Of a DNA stretch of 64,000 bases, positions 23,230 through 41,289 are shown one piece after another (the stretch's first letter is position 1; every line of letters starts with the position of its first letter). Source of the DNA: Bimastos eiseni (Eukaryota; Annelida; Clitellata; Crassiclitellata; Lumbricidae); contig OY365814.1 of assembly GCA_959347315.1 (NCBI GenBank), positions 2,159,661 to 2,223,660 on the forward strand, given 5' to 3'. Made by a program: the position numbers and the translations under genes. The notes beneath the pieces were generated by a model. That model was not told the DNA's origin and did no database searches. It saw only the letters and a list, made by a program, of their open reading frames with translations.

Positions 23230-23950
23230 ACTGATATATGCATAATTATTATCTATTGGTCGTAGGTAAGTTAAGAAACATACATGTAGTTCGACCTGAA
23301 AAAAATAGAAAACCAACAATAATTATTAATGAAGATGCTAAAACAAATGTCCGAACCATGCACTGTCTCTTAACTGATTTTTGAAGTCAAAAGTTCAACA
23401 TTTACTGAAATTGTGCACGATTTGTGACGTTAACAATCATAAAAGTCATTGCTCATAAAATTTGTAAAAGCAAGGTGCACTAGTTTAATTTTATCTATAG
23501 GGCCTACTTCTCGGTCGTAATTTTGTGACCAGGTGTGCGACGGTCCGTTCGTCTAAACTTTAAACGCCTACAATTACCTACAAACTTTCTGGGTGTTTTA
23601 CTAGCCTTTTTATTAGGAACGTCATCTGGACGAAGTTATTTTTTTAGACGCCTAAGGATTGACCTTGCCAGTATTTTGCATGTTCAATGTCGTCACTTAT
23701 TAAATTATTGTCGTCATAATGCGCTAAGTCATTTTCTAATCCGCCGCACCTAGTTTGCGTTTTATAGTCATAGGAAGTGTTGTAAAGAACTAAATCAAGA
23801 GTCCTTTCCAGTCTAAATCTTACAAGTGGGTTATCACGCTCTGTAATTTTGTTCAGAATTTGTTTAAATCCCGTCAATAAATTTATTAAAAATCTAAAAA
23901 TTTAAAGCCTGTTGACTGATTTTAACAATCCTAAATTATAAAATGTTTGA
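23230..23950. promoter_or_regulatory. Region upstream of RPS16
   Basis: No TATA box is evident. Just before the start codon lies TTTGATCTTTCAGA (23947-23959). It can be read as a pyrimidine-rich initiator, as used by ribosomal protein genes for 5'-TOP transcripts, or as a 3' splice site preceded by a non-coding exon. The sequence alone does not decide. Confidence 0.35.
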
Positions 23951-23959
23951 TCTTTCAGA

Positions 23960-30132
<6,173 letters not shown>

Positions 30133-30220
30133 AAACTTACTCTCCAGCGGAAACAGATTAATTAAACAATCTTTTTAATCTGGGAAACTTCTTCAGAACA
30201 GTCTTCTTAAGCTGAAGAAG

Positions 30221-30275
30221 ATTAAAGGCAGTTAAATATAGTCTTGTCATTTACTGGGTTCTGTTGTGTTTCATT
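30221..30275 (+). terminator. RPS16 polyadenylation region
   Basis: ATTAAA at 30221-30226, 89 bp after the stop codon, is followed by the GT-rich TTCTGTTGTGTTTC at 30258-30273. This is the usual order of a cleavage signal and its downstream element. An earlier ATTAAA at about 30158 is an alternative. Confidence 0.55.
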
Positions 30276-30279
30276 TATT

Positions 30280-31050
30280 GAATTAAATGGTGATTCAATT
30301 GAATACAGTAAATGCAGTTTTAGAAAACCTTGTCTTTACATTTTATACTCTAGTTTGTCCAGTATGCAGTAAATCTTTTTATTGTTCCGAGAGGTACATA
30401 CTTCCAATAGTTTTAAAAAAGAAATAAATTGTCATACTAGTTTATGAAGTATTGAACAAGACTGGAAAGAGGAGTCTTCACTCAATTGCAAAATTAGAGT
30501 GATCTATTTAAGCCGCACTGACGAATGATTGTTATCACCACTGATCAGCAAATTAATAAGTAGATTAACAATTTAATCGTCAATCAGAACCGTTTCATTA
30601 GGGTTTTCTGGTGTCCAAACCTTGGGGAAGGTGTCTACTTTATATTTTATGAGGTCCCTCTCCACTTTCGGGCTGATCCCAGTTGAACAATTGTAATACA
30701 CCGACAAGTACCAATACGTACGGACTTACACATTTGGGGTTTGGGTAATGTTCAAAATAAGCACAATCGCTTATAGACCATGTTTAATGAGATAAATGTT
30801 TTGTCAGAGCAATTTCACAGTTCCACAATGGAATCTAGTAATTGTAGCTGCTATTGGTCTCATTTCAGAAAGCAGAGGAATAATCCGTGGAGATTTAGAA
30901 AATGAAAACTAATTAAATTCTGAAAAACTCTTCATAACGGTCTTCCTTTAATTCGGCAGGCAACGCACGTATATGAAGGAAAACAACGGGCTAAACTCGG
31001 CATGGAAGACGCATACGACATATTAGCACTTGATCATTACGGAGGATTAG
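30280..31050. other. Spacer downstream of RPS16
   Basis: AT-rich, with no recognised gene or repeat termini. Confidence 0.5.
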
Positions 31051-31202
31051 CAGGGCCGTACCGAGCTATAGGAGCCCTGGGCCTAGCATCAATCTGGCGC
31101 CTCCCCCATTTTGAAAATAATGTATTCTATGTAATAATAAGTTATTCCATCTTGAAATTTGCGACCTGGGCCACGACCACCTTGCCCCTAGGTACGGCCC
31201 CG
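31051..31202. mobile_element. hAT-like non-autonomous element with 8-bp TSD
   Basis: It begins CAGGGCCGTACCGAGC and ends GGTACGGCCCCG, with an exact flanking AGGATTAG at 31043-31050 and 31203-31210. The interior shares CCTAGCATCAATCTGGCG and the AATAATGT...TAATAATAAGTTA block with the element at 16001-16227, so both belong to one family. The terminal base pair has mutated (CG in place of TG). Confidence 0.85.
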
Positions 31203-31389
31203 AGGATTAGGCTGGCTTAGGTTGGTTTGAAAAAACCGTATTGAACCAAGTATTGAGTTATGATCAAGTGTTGTGTATATCTTCGTTTAATGAGAAACAA
31301 ACTGACAAACCGCAGTAAGTTACAAAAAGTCAATGTTCGTAGTTCGCAACAAGATCGACAGAGAGGGTCTTGACAGGTACAGTTAAGCC

Positions 31390-32130
31390 TACTATTTATT
31401 ATGAGCTACAAATTTGAATTTATAAAGAATCCTGGCGAAAAAATTTCTGTCATCTTTTACTGGGAGAGTAAACGGGTGTAGTCTAGGGCGTAGTTTATGG
31501 CTTCTGTGGACGACCGGCGGAAAGAGGCGTCGTAGGACATGCGCCTCAGTCGCCATTACAGCTCGTAGGAGACAGACATAGAAACAGCATCCGGAGGGAG
31601 GAAACACATTCTCCGCATTCTCTCCAGGAATGTCTCGAGTCGACCCCAGTCCTCAGCAGATGCTAAGCCCCACCATGCTGGTGAGGCATAGTTGAGTCGG
31701 GAGATTGTGGTGGCCTTGGTGACAATGTGAAGGCCTTCGAGTGAGAGCCCATGCCACTTAAGGATCAAGAGAGCATGTAGAGATCCTGCGCAGACGCCCA
31801 GCAGTCGGTCGACGTGAGGCGTTGCTCGCAGGTCCCCCGTGCTGATGACTCCAAGGATGTTCATCTGCTGCACTCGCTCCACCCCCTCCAAGAAAGGAGA
31901 TCAGGCATGGCGGCCCGTCTTCTTGTGACCAGCATCTCCCTAGTCTTTGAGGAATTGAGGCGAAGATTGTTCGCCTCCGCCCACATCTGCACCGCCGCGA
32001 GTTCTTCCCAGATAGTGTCTCTCATTGAACCCGCAATAAGGAGGTAGGTGTCGTCGACAAATTTTACCATTTTGTTTTTCTCATGTAGAGGATGCAGGTC
32101 CGAAGCGCCGACGATTTATTCAGGTGGTCA
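31390..32130 (-). mobile_element. Non-LTR retrotransposon RT 3' part (YVDD-type), decayed
   Basis: The minus strand reads VKFVDDTYLLIAGSM (RT motif C, here FVDD; 32070-32020), then WAEANNLRLNSSKTREMLVT. After a frame change it gives ILGVISTGDLRATPHVD, ISRLNYASPAWWGLA and RLETFLERMRRM, and finally HVLRRLFPP-like and LPVKDDRNF blocks near 31540-31430. This order (FVDD, Asn-rich K, LGV, SPAWWG, C-terminal FPP...DDRNF) is the usual 3' half of an APE-type non-LTR ORF2. It is a different family from the L2-like copies in RPS16. At least two frameshifts. Confidence 0.7.
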
Positions 32131-32524
32131 AAACCCCGAGCCTTGAATCACACTGGCGTTGATCCTCTCCACAGCCGACAACTGCCCTCCAAAGTGAGTA
32201 TCGTTCTTGCGTGTGGCAGCCATGGTGGCGCCCATCCCACAGTTGTGTTTCTGTTACACCTAAACAAACAGTAGGGCACCAACTTGCGCAACAGCGCAGT
32301 GTCGAATCAGAATGGTTATGCTGAAAGCAACACTGTGCCACGCTGTCTCTGACTGTTCAAATCCGATGATGTCTAATTATAAGATAGCGAGTTATTATTA
32401 TTAATATACTAGTACAGTGTATCGTCATTAGTATGAAAATTGTTATTATTATTTTTATTATTACCAACAGCCCTTCAACCTGGGACTAATATTAGACGAA
32501 ACACACTTATCAAAGATGGCGCAG

Positions 32525-32950
32525 TTGTTGACTAAGATGATATGACAAAGATGGTAGGGTCGCTGTATATTTGGTTTGTGTGGTGGCCAAATCATGCAAA
32601 TCACTTCTCCATTCGTTACGTGGCGCGGTTGACGCCACGCCAGCCGCGCAACGTAGCGACTGGGGAAGTGGTATCTTATTGGTATCGTGGCAACGACAAT
32701 CGATTCCAAGGTAGGTGACGTGAACATTCAGATACATAGCGGAGATAGGAAGTGTCACATCTTTGGATATGACAATGTATCTGAATGTTCACGTCAGCTA
32801 CCTGCGATTAGTTGGACCGCGATTGACGCAGCTAAGTTACCACGCAGCCAGTCGCTACGTGGCGCCACGGTTTCTGCGCTTTGACTACCACCCAGATCAA
32901 ATACATGGCGGAGATAGGATGTGTCATATCTTAGTAAGACTTAGTCTACG
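32525..32950. mobile_element. Foldback (hairpin) element
   Basis: The inner arms at 32709-32737 and 32774-32802 are reverse complements with one mismatch over 29 bp (core GACGTGAACATTCAGATACA). Outer blocks also pair: ACGTAGCGACTGG...GTGGTA(T/A)CTTA, and GACTAAG...GATATGACA at both ends. The whole 425 bp can thus fold on itself around a loop of about 36 nt. No ORF. Confidence 0.65.
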
Positions 32951-32999
32951 ACTCTACCTTCATTGCTTGTATTTTCTGTTGCAATGAATATATATTATT

Positions 33000-33600
33000 T
33001 CACTCTTTAACATGAATATCACCCCAAGTTTAATTTTGCCGCTAATCGAAAATATGATGCTTGATACCTCCAAAATCAAATTTTTATTTTGCCGACATAG
33101 TTATCTGCCAAATAATCTTCTTAACTAGAACTGAATGAATCAGCTTGTTATGTCAACAAGAAATGAAAATTCCTGGTTTTTGATTATCACTCCAAAACTA
33201 GTGACACGACGCTACATAGGGACTTTTCATTTCTGTGCATAGCCTAATAGGTCATTGGTTATGAGTCAGATTGTCAGACATTCCATGATTTGGAGCGATA
33301 GAAAAGACAACATCCTTCAGAATCAGCACTTGGAGCCCAAGCGACAGTGGCGCCAAGCTGCGACGCATTTGGTTACACATTTAACTGCATCGACCGCCAG
33401 ATGTCGCTTCAGTCTCGCGAGCATTTCCTATGGAAGGATTGAACGGGTCATTATTTCTCGGCTCTGTTCACTAATCGATAACAAGTCCTCTGTAATTGAA
33501 GTCAAATAAACGGAGAGCCTTCAATGTGACCATTAACGAGTCAACTAGTGCGCTATAACATTAGGCGGTGGGAGCAATCGAGGCTGGGGTTAAATTGGCG
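33000..33600. other. Spacer without recognised genes
   Basis: No family signal. An open frame at 33255-33509 has no features I can interpret. Confidence 0.45.
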
Positions 33601-33617
33601 AGATTCCCTCTCTGGAA

Positions 33618-33690
33618 ATGGAGATTGGACGGGAAAAGAGAAGAATATGGACATCTGTCTTCATTCTAAGCGCATTTGTGTTGCAAATGG
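33618..33690 (+). CDS. Candidate signal-peptide exon of an unknown gene
   Basis: ATG at 33618 opens a 24-codon frame with a basic start (REKRRIW) and then a hydrophobic core (TSVFILSAFVLQMG). It ends at a strong donor, G|GTAAGTAC (33691), in phase 1. That combination is typical of the first coding exon of secreted or membrane proteins. I could not find a following exon on this strand before the gene at 35187, which has its own ATG. It may be a lone coincidence. Confidence 0.3.
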
Positions 33691-33699
33691 GTAAGTACA

Positions 33700-34099
33700 A
33701 AGCACTGATCTACAAGGCTAAAGTAAGACAGGTTATAAGGTAGACCTATACAACAACCAAAGCAGCTTATGTCACCAATGTCTGGGACGCAAACCTGTCT
33801 TAAGCTGACTTTTCTTAACCTGTCTGTCGTTACTTTTCTTACACTACTTTCTTATATTAAGTTATCACTACTTTACTATCTTTCTGTCGTAACTAATAAA
33901 CGCCTATAATTGGCCGTAAAGTTTACGTTGCCTAGATTTACTTTACCCTAATTTTTTATATTAAGTTATCACTGCTTTACTATCAACCCGCCACTAGAAC
34001 ATTCGCTCCCCGCATAATAGCCAACATGTTTGCAGCCCTAATATACTCCTTACCATGGACCTTACTAATTAGCCTACTTACATGTTTATTCACTGTGAG

Positions 34100-34137
<38 letters not shown>

Positions 34138-35186
34138 CTATTATTAATAAAATAATAATAAGAAGAATTGTAATAATACGAATAAAAACAATAGTAATAA
34201 TAATAACAATAATGACATTACTAAAATGAATATAATATTAATGTGAACGGAAGAAAATTAGTACACCCTCTCCCGCAACCAGAGGTGGCGATCCCGGGGG
34301 TCGAGGGGATAAGTCCTCCTGAGACCTCCTACAGATAAAGGACACGCTATACGTTTGTCGCCCCCAAATTTCTTACCCCCTTACTGGATGTCACCCACCT
34401 CTCAAACGAGATCGCCGAATCTGCCCGCAACATAGGCGACGAATTTAAATAGGCTCCACGTTCCTTCTCCACCAGAGACCAAAGTGTAACACAAAAGGAA
34501 GCATTCTATCCTATAACAGTACCTCACGCATCATGTATCATTTGAATACATACTCTGTATATTCTGTACACATATCTAAGCAATGTATATAAATCTATCC
34601 AAATATATGTGGAAAAATTTTGCAAAACCAGTCGCAAGTCGCTGGTTACAATCAGGCTTAAAATGACCAAAAATGACATGAAACCTCAAACCGGTCGTAA
34701 TTGATATTAATGCAGAAACGATTACAAAAATATATATTTAATACAAATAATATCTAAAACTTTTGTTTGGACTTTCATAAAGGCTTCAAAAAAGGTTTTA
34801 CCAACAGCCCTATAATGTTACGAGACGGAAAATCATAATTTCGGTTCAAATTTCGCTATTTTTGTTGTCATATTTAATTAGGTTATGGTTCGAGATTTCC
34901 CGCCTTCATGGTCTCGTTTGCAGCAGAATATCTCCTTTTCCTGTTCTATTATTAACATATGACCTAAGCTTATCTATTACGCACACAGCTTGCCCAGAAG
35001 GAGGTCGACGTATGTAAACCATATCCGATACCTTGTTAGCAACCGAAGCGCGTGATTTGATCACGTGATACAATCTTGAACTGCGGTTGGCTGATGGTTT
35101 TAAGGTCATGACCCGGTCTCTTTAAATGTCACGCACACACGGTATGCAATCTAGTTTGTTGATTTTGAAATACTTAATTCTCGAAA
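33700..35186. other. Spacer with (TA)n and a short direct repeat
   Basis: ATATTAAGTTATCACT(A/G)CTTT followed by ACTATC occurs at about 33853 and 33957. A (TA)n run at 34105-34130 leads into an AT-rich ATA/ATT zone to 34240. No gene is recognised. Confidence 0.55.
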
Positions 35187-38100
35187 ATGGAAGAGATTAT
35201 CGCGAATTTGATTAATGCTAAAGGGTCGGATCGAGCAAAAGTGCACGAATTGTTGCAAGAGTATTTGATCATCAATCGCGATGACGATCGCGATGAAAGC
35301 GAGGTTTTCAGTGATGATGATTTTCGGACAGAATCTGATGCCAACTACGATTCAGATGACCAAGAAGAAAATGAAATGAATGTTTCGGATTTCGAAGAGG
35401 TCATGACACACGCTAAAACATCTAGCGAGTTCGTAACTGATGACAATGCCGTTGAATATCAGAAAGCGGTTGAATTCAGGTAAGCCCCGATTATTTTTTA
35501 AATACTGTGCACCACAGGATCCTTGGTTATAGACATTCACGTACTGTTTCTGATTCACTGCGACTCCTATACGAAAATCACTGTTTAAACTAAGCTCTAA
35601 CTGCACCACAGGATCCTTGTTTATAGGCAATCGCATACTGTTTCTGATTCACTGCGACTCCTATACGAAAATCAGTTTAAACTAAGCTCTAATTATTGAG
35701 CTAATTATTATTATAAGTCTCAGGCATAACTGTAAAGATTAGCCTGTTCTAGTTGAGCTTGTATTTAGAAACATTCAGGCACAACTACTAGGTTTATACC
35801 CTCTTCTCACTGTGCTCGTTTTTATAAGACCTTAGGCATAACGGTTAGGTTTACAACCTATATTATTGAGCTTGTCTTTAAGTATTCAGTTATAAATGCA
35901 AAAGTTGTGTCATTTCCTCTCTTGCACTACTTCATCTTTTACAATCCTTATTGTGCAATGTACAAGTTTATCATTAATTGATTAAGGGAATGATAGGAAA
36001 TAATAATTAGTATTTCAATTGCATTTTATTTTTTATCAGGATTCTTCTCGATAATCAATAGTTGCAGTCTACCGGTTGATAAATCTTGTAAATTGCTATT
36101 TGTTTTGAATGAAGGCTTTTAGCATTGGCTTTGCTTTTTTGTTGCATGGCTTTTATAAAAGCAAACTGAAATGAATTTGAGAAATAGAAAAAAATATTTT
36201 TATATGGGTTGTTTATTATTTTGTAGATGTCAATGTAAACTTAATAATGGACTCCCATGCAGTAGCCAGTATGCTCCGGAGGACATGGTCAAGCGTAGAA
36301 TGGAAATGGCTGCACTTGTCTCACGGGATCAAATGTTGGTGCTACTCGGCAAAATTTCTTGCGCAATAAACATGTCCGATGAGACTTGTGGCAGCAGGAA
36401 ATCCAACCAAGCGGTGCGTCAACACCAGCGAACATCATATTATTTGGAAAGCCGTCAGATCTGCAGTACAACCTTTAAGTTCATCCACGGAATTAGCCAG
36501 GACAGACTGACGGGGATTCTCAAGTGGTATAAAACAGAAGGTTTAACACCAAAAGAAAAACAAAGCGGTGGACGTAAGAGCAACACCCACTGCTTTCAGT
36601 TTAGCGAAATTGAAGATATCATTCGCTTCCTGACAAATTATGCCAGTGAGCATGCTATGATGCTTCCTGGAAGGGTTCCTGGATTTAAGCGGGATGATAT
36701 CAAGTTGCTGCCATCAAGCCACACCAAGACCAAAGTGTACGGCATATACAAAACGTGCATGGAACAACATGGAAAACGAGTCGCTGGATTTTCGACCTTC
36801 AAACAGTACTGGCTTCAACTCGTTCCATTCATCACGACGTGCAAGCCAATGACTGATTTGTGTTGGACTTGCCAAAACAACAACACGTTGATCTACCGTA
36901 GTGCCAATATCGAGGATCATGAAAAGGGTTTGATTTGAACTGCATAGTTTTCTATGATTTTATAGAGAAAAGCAAGAAAGTAAGTTGTTTGGGAAATTTG
37001 AAATGCTGTTGTAGTGTTTTGTTGTTATTTGGAGCACCAAGCTTTGTCTGCATACGAGATTACAATTTGCACTTAACTAAATGGTTACAGGTTGACTAGA
37101 GCTTTTGACCTGTAACATGGTTTCAAACCTTGTCCAAGGAAGTTACTGCTTACTGACCTTGAGCAAGTCCATCATGCTCAATTGCACTGCAGTTGTATTG
37201 TATCGTATGACATAACATGGGTTTAAATGGCTCAGACGTTAGAAGCACTGCAAGTTAACCTGTGTCTATCTCTCCTATCTTCCTCTTCCATCATCCAAAT
37301 CATTCCAGAACCGTTGAACTGAAGAATTTCTGCCCTATTGTTCCTTGGAGTGTCTTAAACAAAAATTTTATAATGATGTCCAGAATTGCCTTGTTTGTTG
37401 CTAATTAAAAATCCTGTACCTGCACTGCCTTCTTTCAAATTATAATCTTGTAGGTTTCGATTAGTTCACTGCTGCCCCTCGTTGAAATGAAAATCTCAAT
37501 CTTTACAGATTCAATGGTATAAATATAAGACCAATGATGTTCTATCGATAAATTATTAGTTTTGAAATTAATTATAATACATATTTTTCACAGGTGACAA
37601 GCTTCGTCAACAAGAACAGCATTTGAATGATGTCCAGATTGAACGATCACTCTACAAATCCATGGTTGACGAGGCAAAATCAACATGCCTGGAATTCGGT
37701 CTCTCTGATTTGCAAGCAAGTGCTTCGTGTAGCCGCAGCATGTCCATGCACTACAGTTTTGACTATGCACAGCAAGTACATTTGCCGAGTGATCCTTTAC
37801 AGCCAGGACCAATATACTTCCTTGTTCCACGCAAGTTAGGCATATTTGGTGTCTGCTGTGAAGGGGTTCCTAGACAAGTGAACTTTCTGATTGACGAAGC
37901 CCATCTCATCAGTAAGGGTTCGAATGCTGTTGTGTCCTATTTGCATTATTTCTTTCAGCGTTATGGATTTGGTGAGACTGATGTCAAGCTTCATTGTGAT
38001 AACTGTTCAGGCCAAAACAAGAATCGTTTCAAGCTTTGGTACTGTGCATGGAGGGTTGCCATTGGTCTTCACAAGTCTATAGTGTTGAATTTTTTAGTTG

Positions 38101-39191
38101 TAGGACACACAAAGTTTGCCCCGGATTGGTGTTTTGGGCTTCTGAAACAGGCATTCAGACGCCATGCAGTGTCATCTCTGTCAGAAATGGCATCTGTGGT
38201 GAATGGAAGTGTTTCTGTAAATCAGAGTCAGCTTGTTGGCCTGGAAGAAGGAACCGGGACCAAGGATGGTCCCGGTTGGAGATTGGCAAGAACATCTGCG
38301 GCCATATTTTCGGGCATTTTCGGGCATTAAAAAACATCGGCATTTCAGGTTAGATGAACTACATAATTTTTTTCACTTACATGTGCAACAGCGAAAATGC
38401 ATGGAAATTTGTAGATTTTTATTAGTGCCTTTCATTGCAGTACTTAACTATAATGCTACAAGTTATCTATAATTATGATAAAATTATTGTGCATATTTTT
38501 TTGATTCTGTTCTGACCCTTTAAATATTATTTTAATTTCATTTCACCTTTGATTCCAAGCTACTTGTTCATTGGGTTTGTTACACTGGAGTGCTTCTAAC
38601 TGGTGTACACTGCGAGAAGTACTTTGTAATTGTTTGAACATGATACAACATTAAATTATTACGCATTTCAGGTTTGATTCCGCTCACCCTGGGATGGTGT
38701 TTGCCAGGGTGTCACCTGAGGATCCAGAAGTGCCTTTCCAGCTTTTCAAGAGCAAGGATGCACTACCAATGGAAGCGCCAACTCCAATCACATCTCCAGG
38801 GATGGATGATGCAAGGAAGTGGTATCTATACCACAAGATTCGACCTTTTGTTGCAGATCCGTGGAAGGATGTGATGTGTCCATTGCCCGAAGTACTGCAG
38901 CCTTCTCCAGCTGGACTTGAGGACAAAGAACCCTTGGAGAAAGCAGTTCCCATTGAGAATTCTGGACGACACCACGCTTCCTCTTCTATTGAACCAGATC
39001 CACCGGTTGGTGAAACACGTAAAACTCGCGGACGTTGTGGCAGAAGACCTCTGTCTTCGCCGGTTGACACTGGAAGCATCGGCAAAGGGCAGACTCCTCC
39101 CTTCCGGAGGAGTCGTGGACGTGGTGTTGAAACTCACGGGCGGGTTACTCGTTCTGGCCGAAATGTAAAACCAGTTGTCCGGCTGGAGTGA
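35187..39191 (+). CDS. Transposase-like protein with HCDNCSGQNKNR block, four exons, one frameshift
   Basis: Exons 35187-35479, 36227-36927, 37594-38348 and 38672-39191 join in phase (R|CQCK, EKG|DKL, HFR|FD) into about 755 residues. Exon 1 is acidic (many D/E). Exon 2 has CQCKLNNGLPC, an SSHTKTKVYGIY helix region and LCWTCQNN. Exon 3 has a Cys-rich segment and then LHCDNCSGQNKNRFKLWY and VGHTKFAPDWCFGLLK. That block I associate with uncharacterised invertebrate proteins of the DUF7869 type, thought to derive from transposases; the assignment is from memory. Exon 4 is hydrophilic with a basic tail (RGRCGRRP, RSRGRG). Near 38250-38270 the frame shifts (LVGLEEGTG in one, MVPVGDWQEHLRPYF in the next), so exon 3 has the wrong length modulo 3. 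It is either a recently dead gene, a sequencing error, or a dying element. Confidence 0.7.
35508..35692. repeat. Direct tandem repeat, about 94-bp unit, in intron 1
   Basis: TGCACCACAGGATCCTTG starts both units, and both continue with TGTTTCTGATTCACTGCGAC and CCTATACGAAAATCA. The two copies are about 90% alike by eye. Confidence 0.85.
35695..35905. repeat. Degenerate tandem repeat, about 65-bp unit, in intron 1
   Basis: About three units share GAGCTTGT.TTTA, TCAGGCATAACTGT and AGGTTTA.A.CCT. They directly follow the 94-bp repeat. Confidence 0.55.
37086..37215 (+). mobile_element. Decayed tRNA-derived SINE in intron 2
   Basis: GGTTGACTAGAGC followed by CCTGTAACATGGTTTCAAACC resembles the A and B boxes of the SINE at 18.2-18.4 kb. 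It is followed by GACCTTGAGCAA and CAATTGCACTGCAGTTGTA as in that copy. It ends in TTGTATTGTATCG. Confidence 0.5.
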
Positions 39192-39894
39192 CCTGCTGAT
39201 TCACTTTTTATATATTCTAAATATTGTTTCATTATTATTATGTGGGTGAGCTTGCTTGTGTTTTGGTTTGTGTGCTGGGTTGTCAATCGAGGGTTAAGTA
39301 TACAAATCTCCTCTAGAGATTTGCATCAAGATTTCTGCTCCGCCTGCACCTCATTACCAACTAAGCTATGACGATTTCACTGATTGCACACTGTCGCTGG
39401 GAAGATGAGACGGTGAGGGAGAAGATTTGTCCCGCTCTGATATGCCGAGGCTAAGATATGAAGTTGCTAATGCTTCACACCAATGACTGTCTTTCCGGCT
39501 AGCTTATAGGGCTGATGTTCTCTATTTCCTCTATAATTTAGATCTAAAATTTTGTCATAAATTTTTTTTCGGATTGTTATATTTAATTTCTATAAAAAAA
39601 TTTGCTCTTAAACGTCTGTTAGTATTAGACTGTAATCCATAAGATTTGTCTTTTTGTTGTAGATCCATGGACGAATGTGAATGCCTGTTGCTACACATGA
39701 ACTCGAAGACGACGCCTTGGACAAACAGAGCCGAAAAGAAGACTGGACAAAAATACATCAATTCCTTTTTAACTCCGCCACTGCTTGTACTCTGGCAGTG
39801 CCAGTCCCAAGCCTGGATAAAGGAGGAGGGCGACAGCACTAATGTTTTTTATCAAACAGTGTCGTTAAGATGAGGCTACTACATCCGTTGACAA

Positions 39895-40140
39895 TCCAGA
39901 GCCACCGATCGCCTTCACGTCAAACTGGACGACATGATGCAGAAGACCTTTTAACACTTGCAGATGGTCGACTGAAGGGTTAGATCATGTTTCCACAGGG
40001 GACCCAGAACACAAAGGAAGCACATCATCCTGTGGTGATTCAGGATCATCTGTTCCTGGTACATCTTAAACTCTAGGTGGTGGTGGGAGAAGACCCGTGT
40101 CTTTGCCAGTTGACGCTGAATACATAGTGTGACTGGAATA
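39895..40140 (+). pseudogene. Relic of the last exon of the transposase-like gene
   Basis: GGTGGTGGGAGAAGACCCGT followed by GTCTTTGCCAGTTGACGCTGAA parallels the exon 4 stretch at about 39037-39075 (GTGGCAGAAGACCTCTGTCT then TCGCCGGTTGACACTGGAA). Earlier pieces are similar in order. Frames are broken. It looks like a partial tandem duplicate of the 3' end of the gene. Confidence 0.4.
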
Positions 40141-40144
40141 AACT

Positions 40145-41285
40145 ATCATTTTATTTCTGTGTTTTTATTATTTGGATGTTAATTTTATCCATTACTGTAT
40201 TGCAATATCTAATTCCTTAGCAGGTAATAGCTGCTTAATCTCTCTCGGAATTTGAGACTTTTGTAATAAAATTGACATTTAGTTTCAATGATTTATTGTT
40301 GGTCAACTGGAATATCTTTAATAACTTTGTTTCTACTTGAGATATCTACACCAAATTTCGACAGTACATTTGTAATACCTGCAGCTGCAATGGTGCCAAA
40401 TTTCAGTTGAATCGGTTAAAAAACAATAGCCGTTGCTAAGGAGATTATACAAATAATATGGCTAAACTTTGCATGCAGTTTTCGCGAATAGCACTTTACG
40501 TAAACGGTCACATTGGAAATTCTATAACTTTGGCTGTATGCAAGGCATAAACTAGCTGAAAACGGTGTTGGAAAGGTAAATCTAGCAGCTTCAGGATGGT
40601 GCAAAAAACAGGAAAAAATATTATGTATATAAGTGACTGGTTTTGTGCTGACGAGTCACATATTACATACATAAAATGCATGTATTATATACAGATCGAT
40701 TGACATACAGACAATTAGATAGATAGATATATAGATAGATAGATAGATAGATAGACAGATTGATAGCCAGCCAGGTAGATGGACGCACAGGAGGCGTGCA
40801 AAGGGACGTATACGGACAGACAGACAGACAGCTAGAGGGTCGGACACGCAAACAGACATTCCTTTGCGTATAGTCACCGCATGGGCCATTTATTCACCCG
40901 GAGATTTCTGCTTTTCCTCTTCGACCGTACTTCCACACTGGAGAACCCTACCATCTGGATGATCGCTCTGTCTATATGAAACTAGAAGTCTTTGACGTTA
41001 TGCTTGTTCCTCACGGTCCATTGTGGCGCATTCTAATCTAGCCTAATGAGCAGTCGAGCTGTTTTTGAAAATACCTCTGTATAATCGGCTTGAATACGTG
41101 CAATATTAATCGTTTATACATATATAATATATATGCATTATATATATATATGCATTATATATATATGCATATATATGTATATGGACAATTATTTAGACGC
41201 AGCCTGCTACAAATCCTGCAAGCTAATGTAGACCTACATACATATTCCTGCCTTGGATTAGTTTCCACAGTCATAAATTTCCAGA
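40145..41285. other. Spacer with (GATA)n and (TATATGCA) runs
   Basis: 40700-40765 is a GATA/GACA microsatellite and 41105-41185 alternates TATATA with TGCA. Frames in these are repeat artefacts. No gene. Confidence 0.7.
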
Positions 41286-41289
41286 TCAC

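Noticed and set aside
33985..34110. Mitochondrial-like insert (C-rich strand, hydrophobic frame MFAALIYSLPW)
   Set aside because: The frame is short, matches no mitochondrial protein I recognise and leads into a (TA)n repeat.
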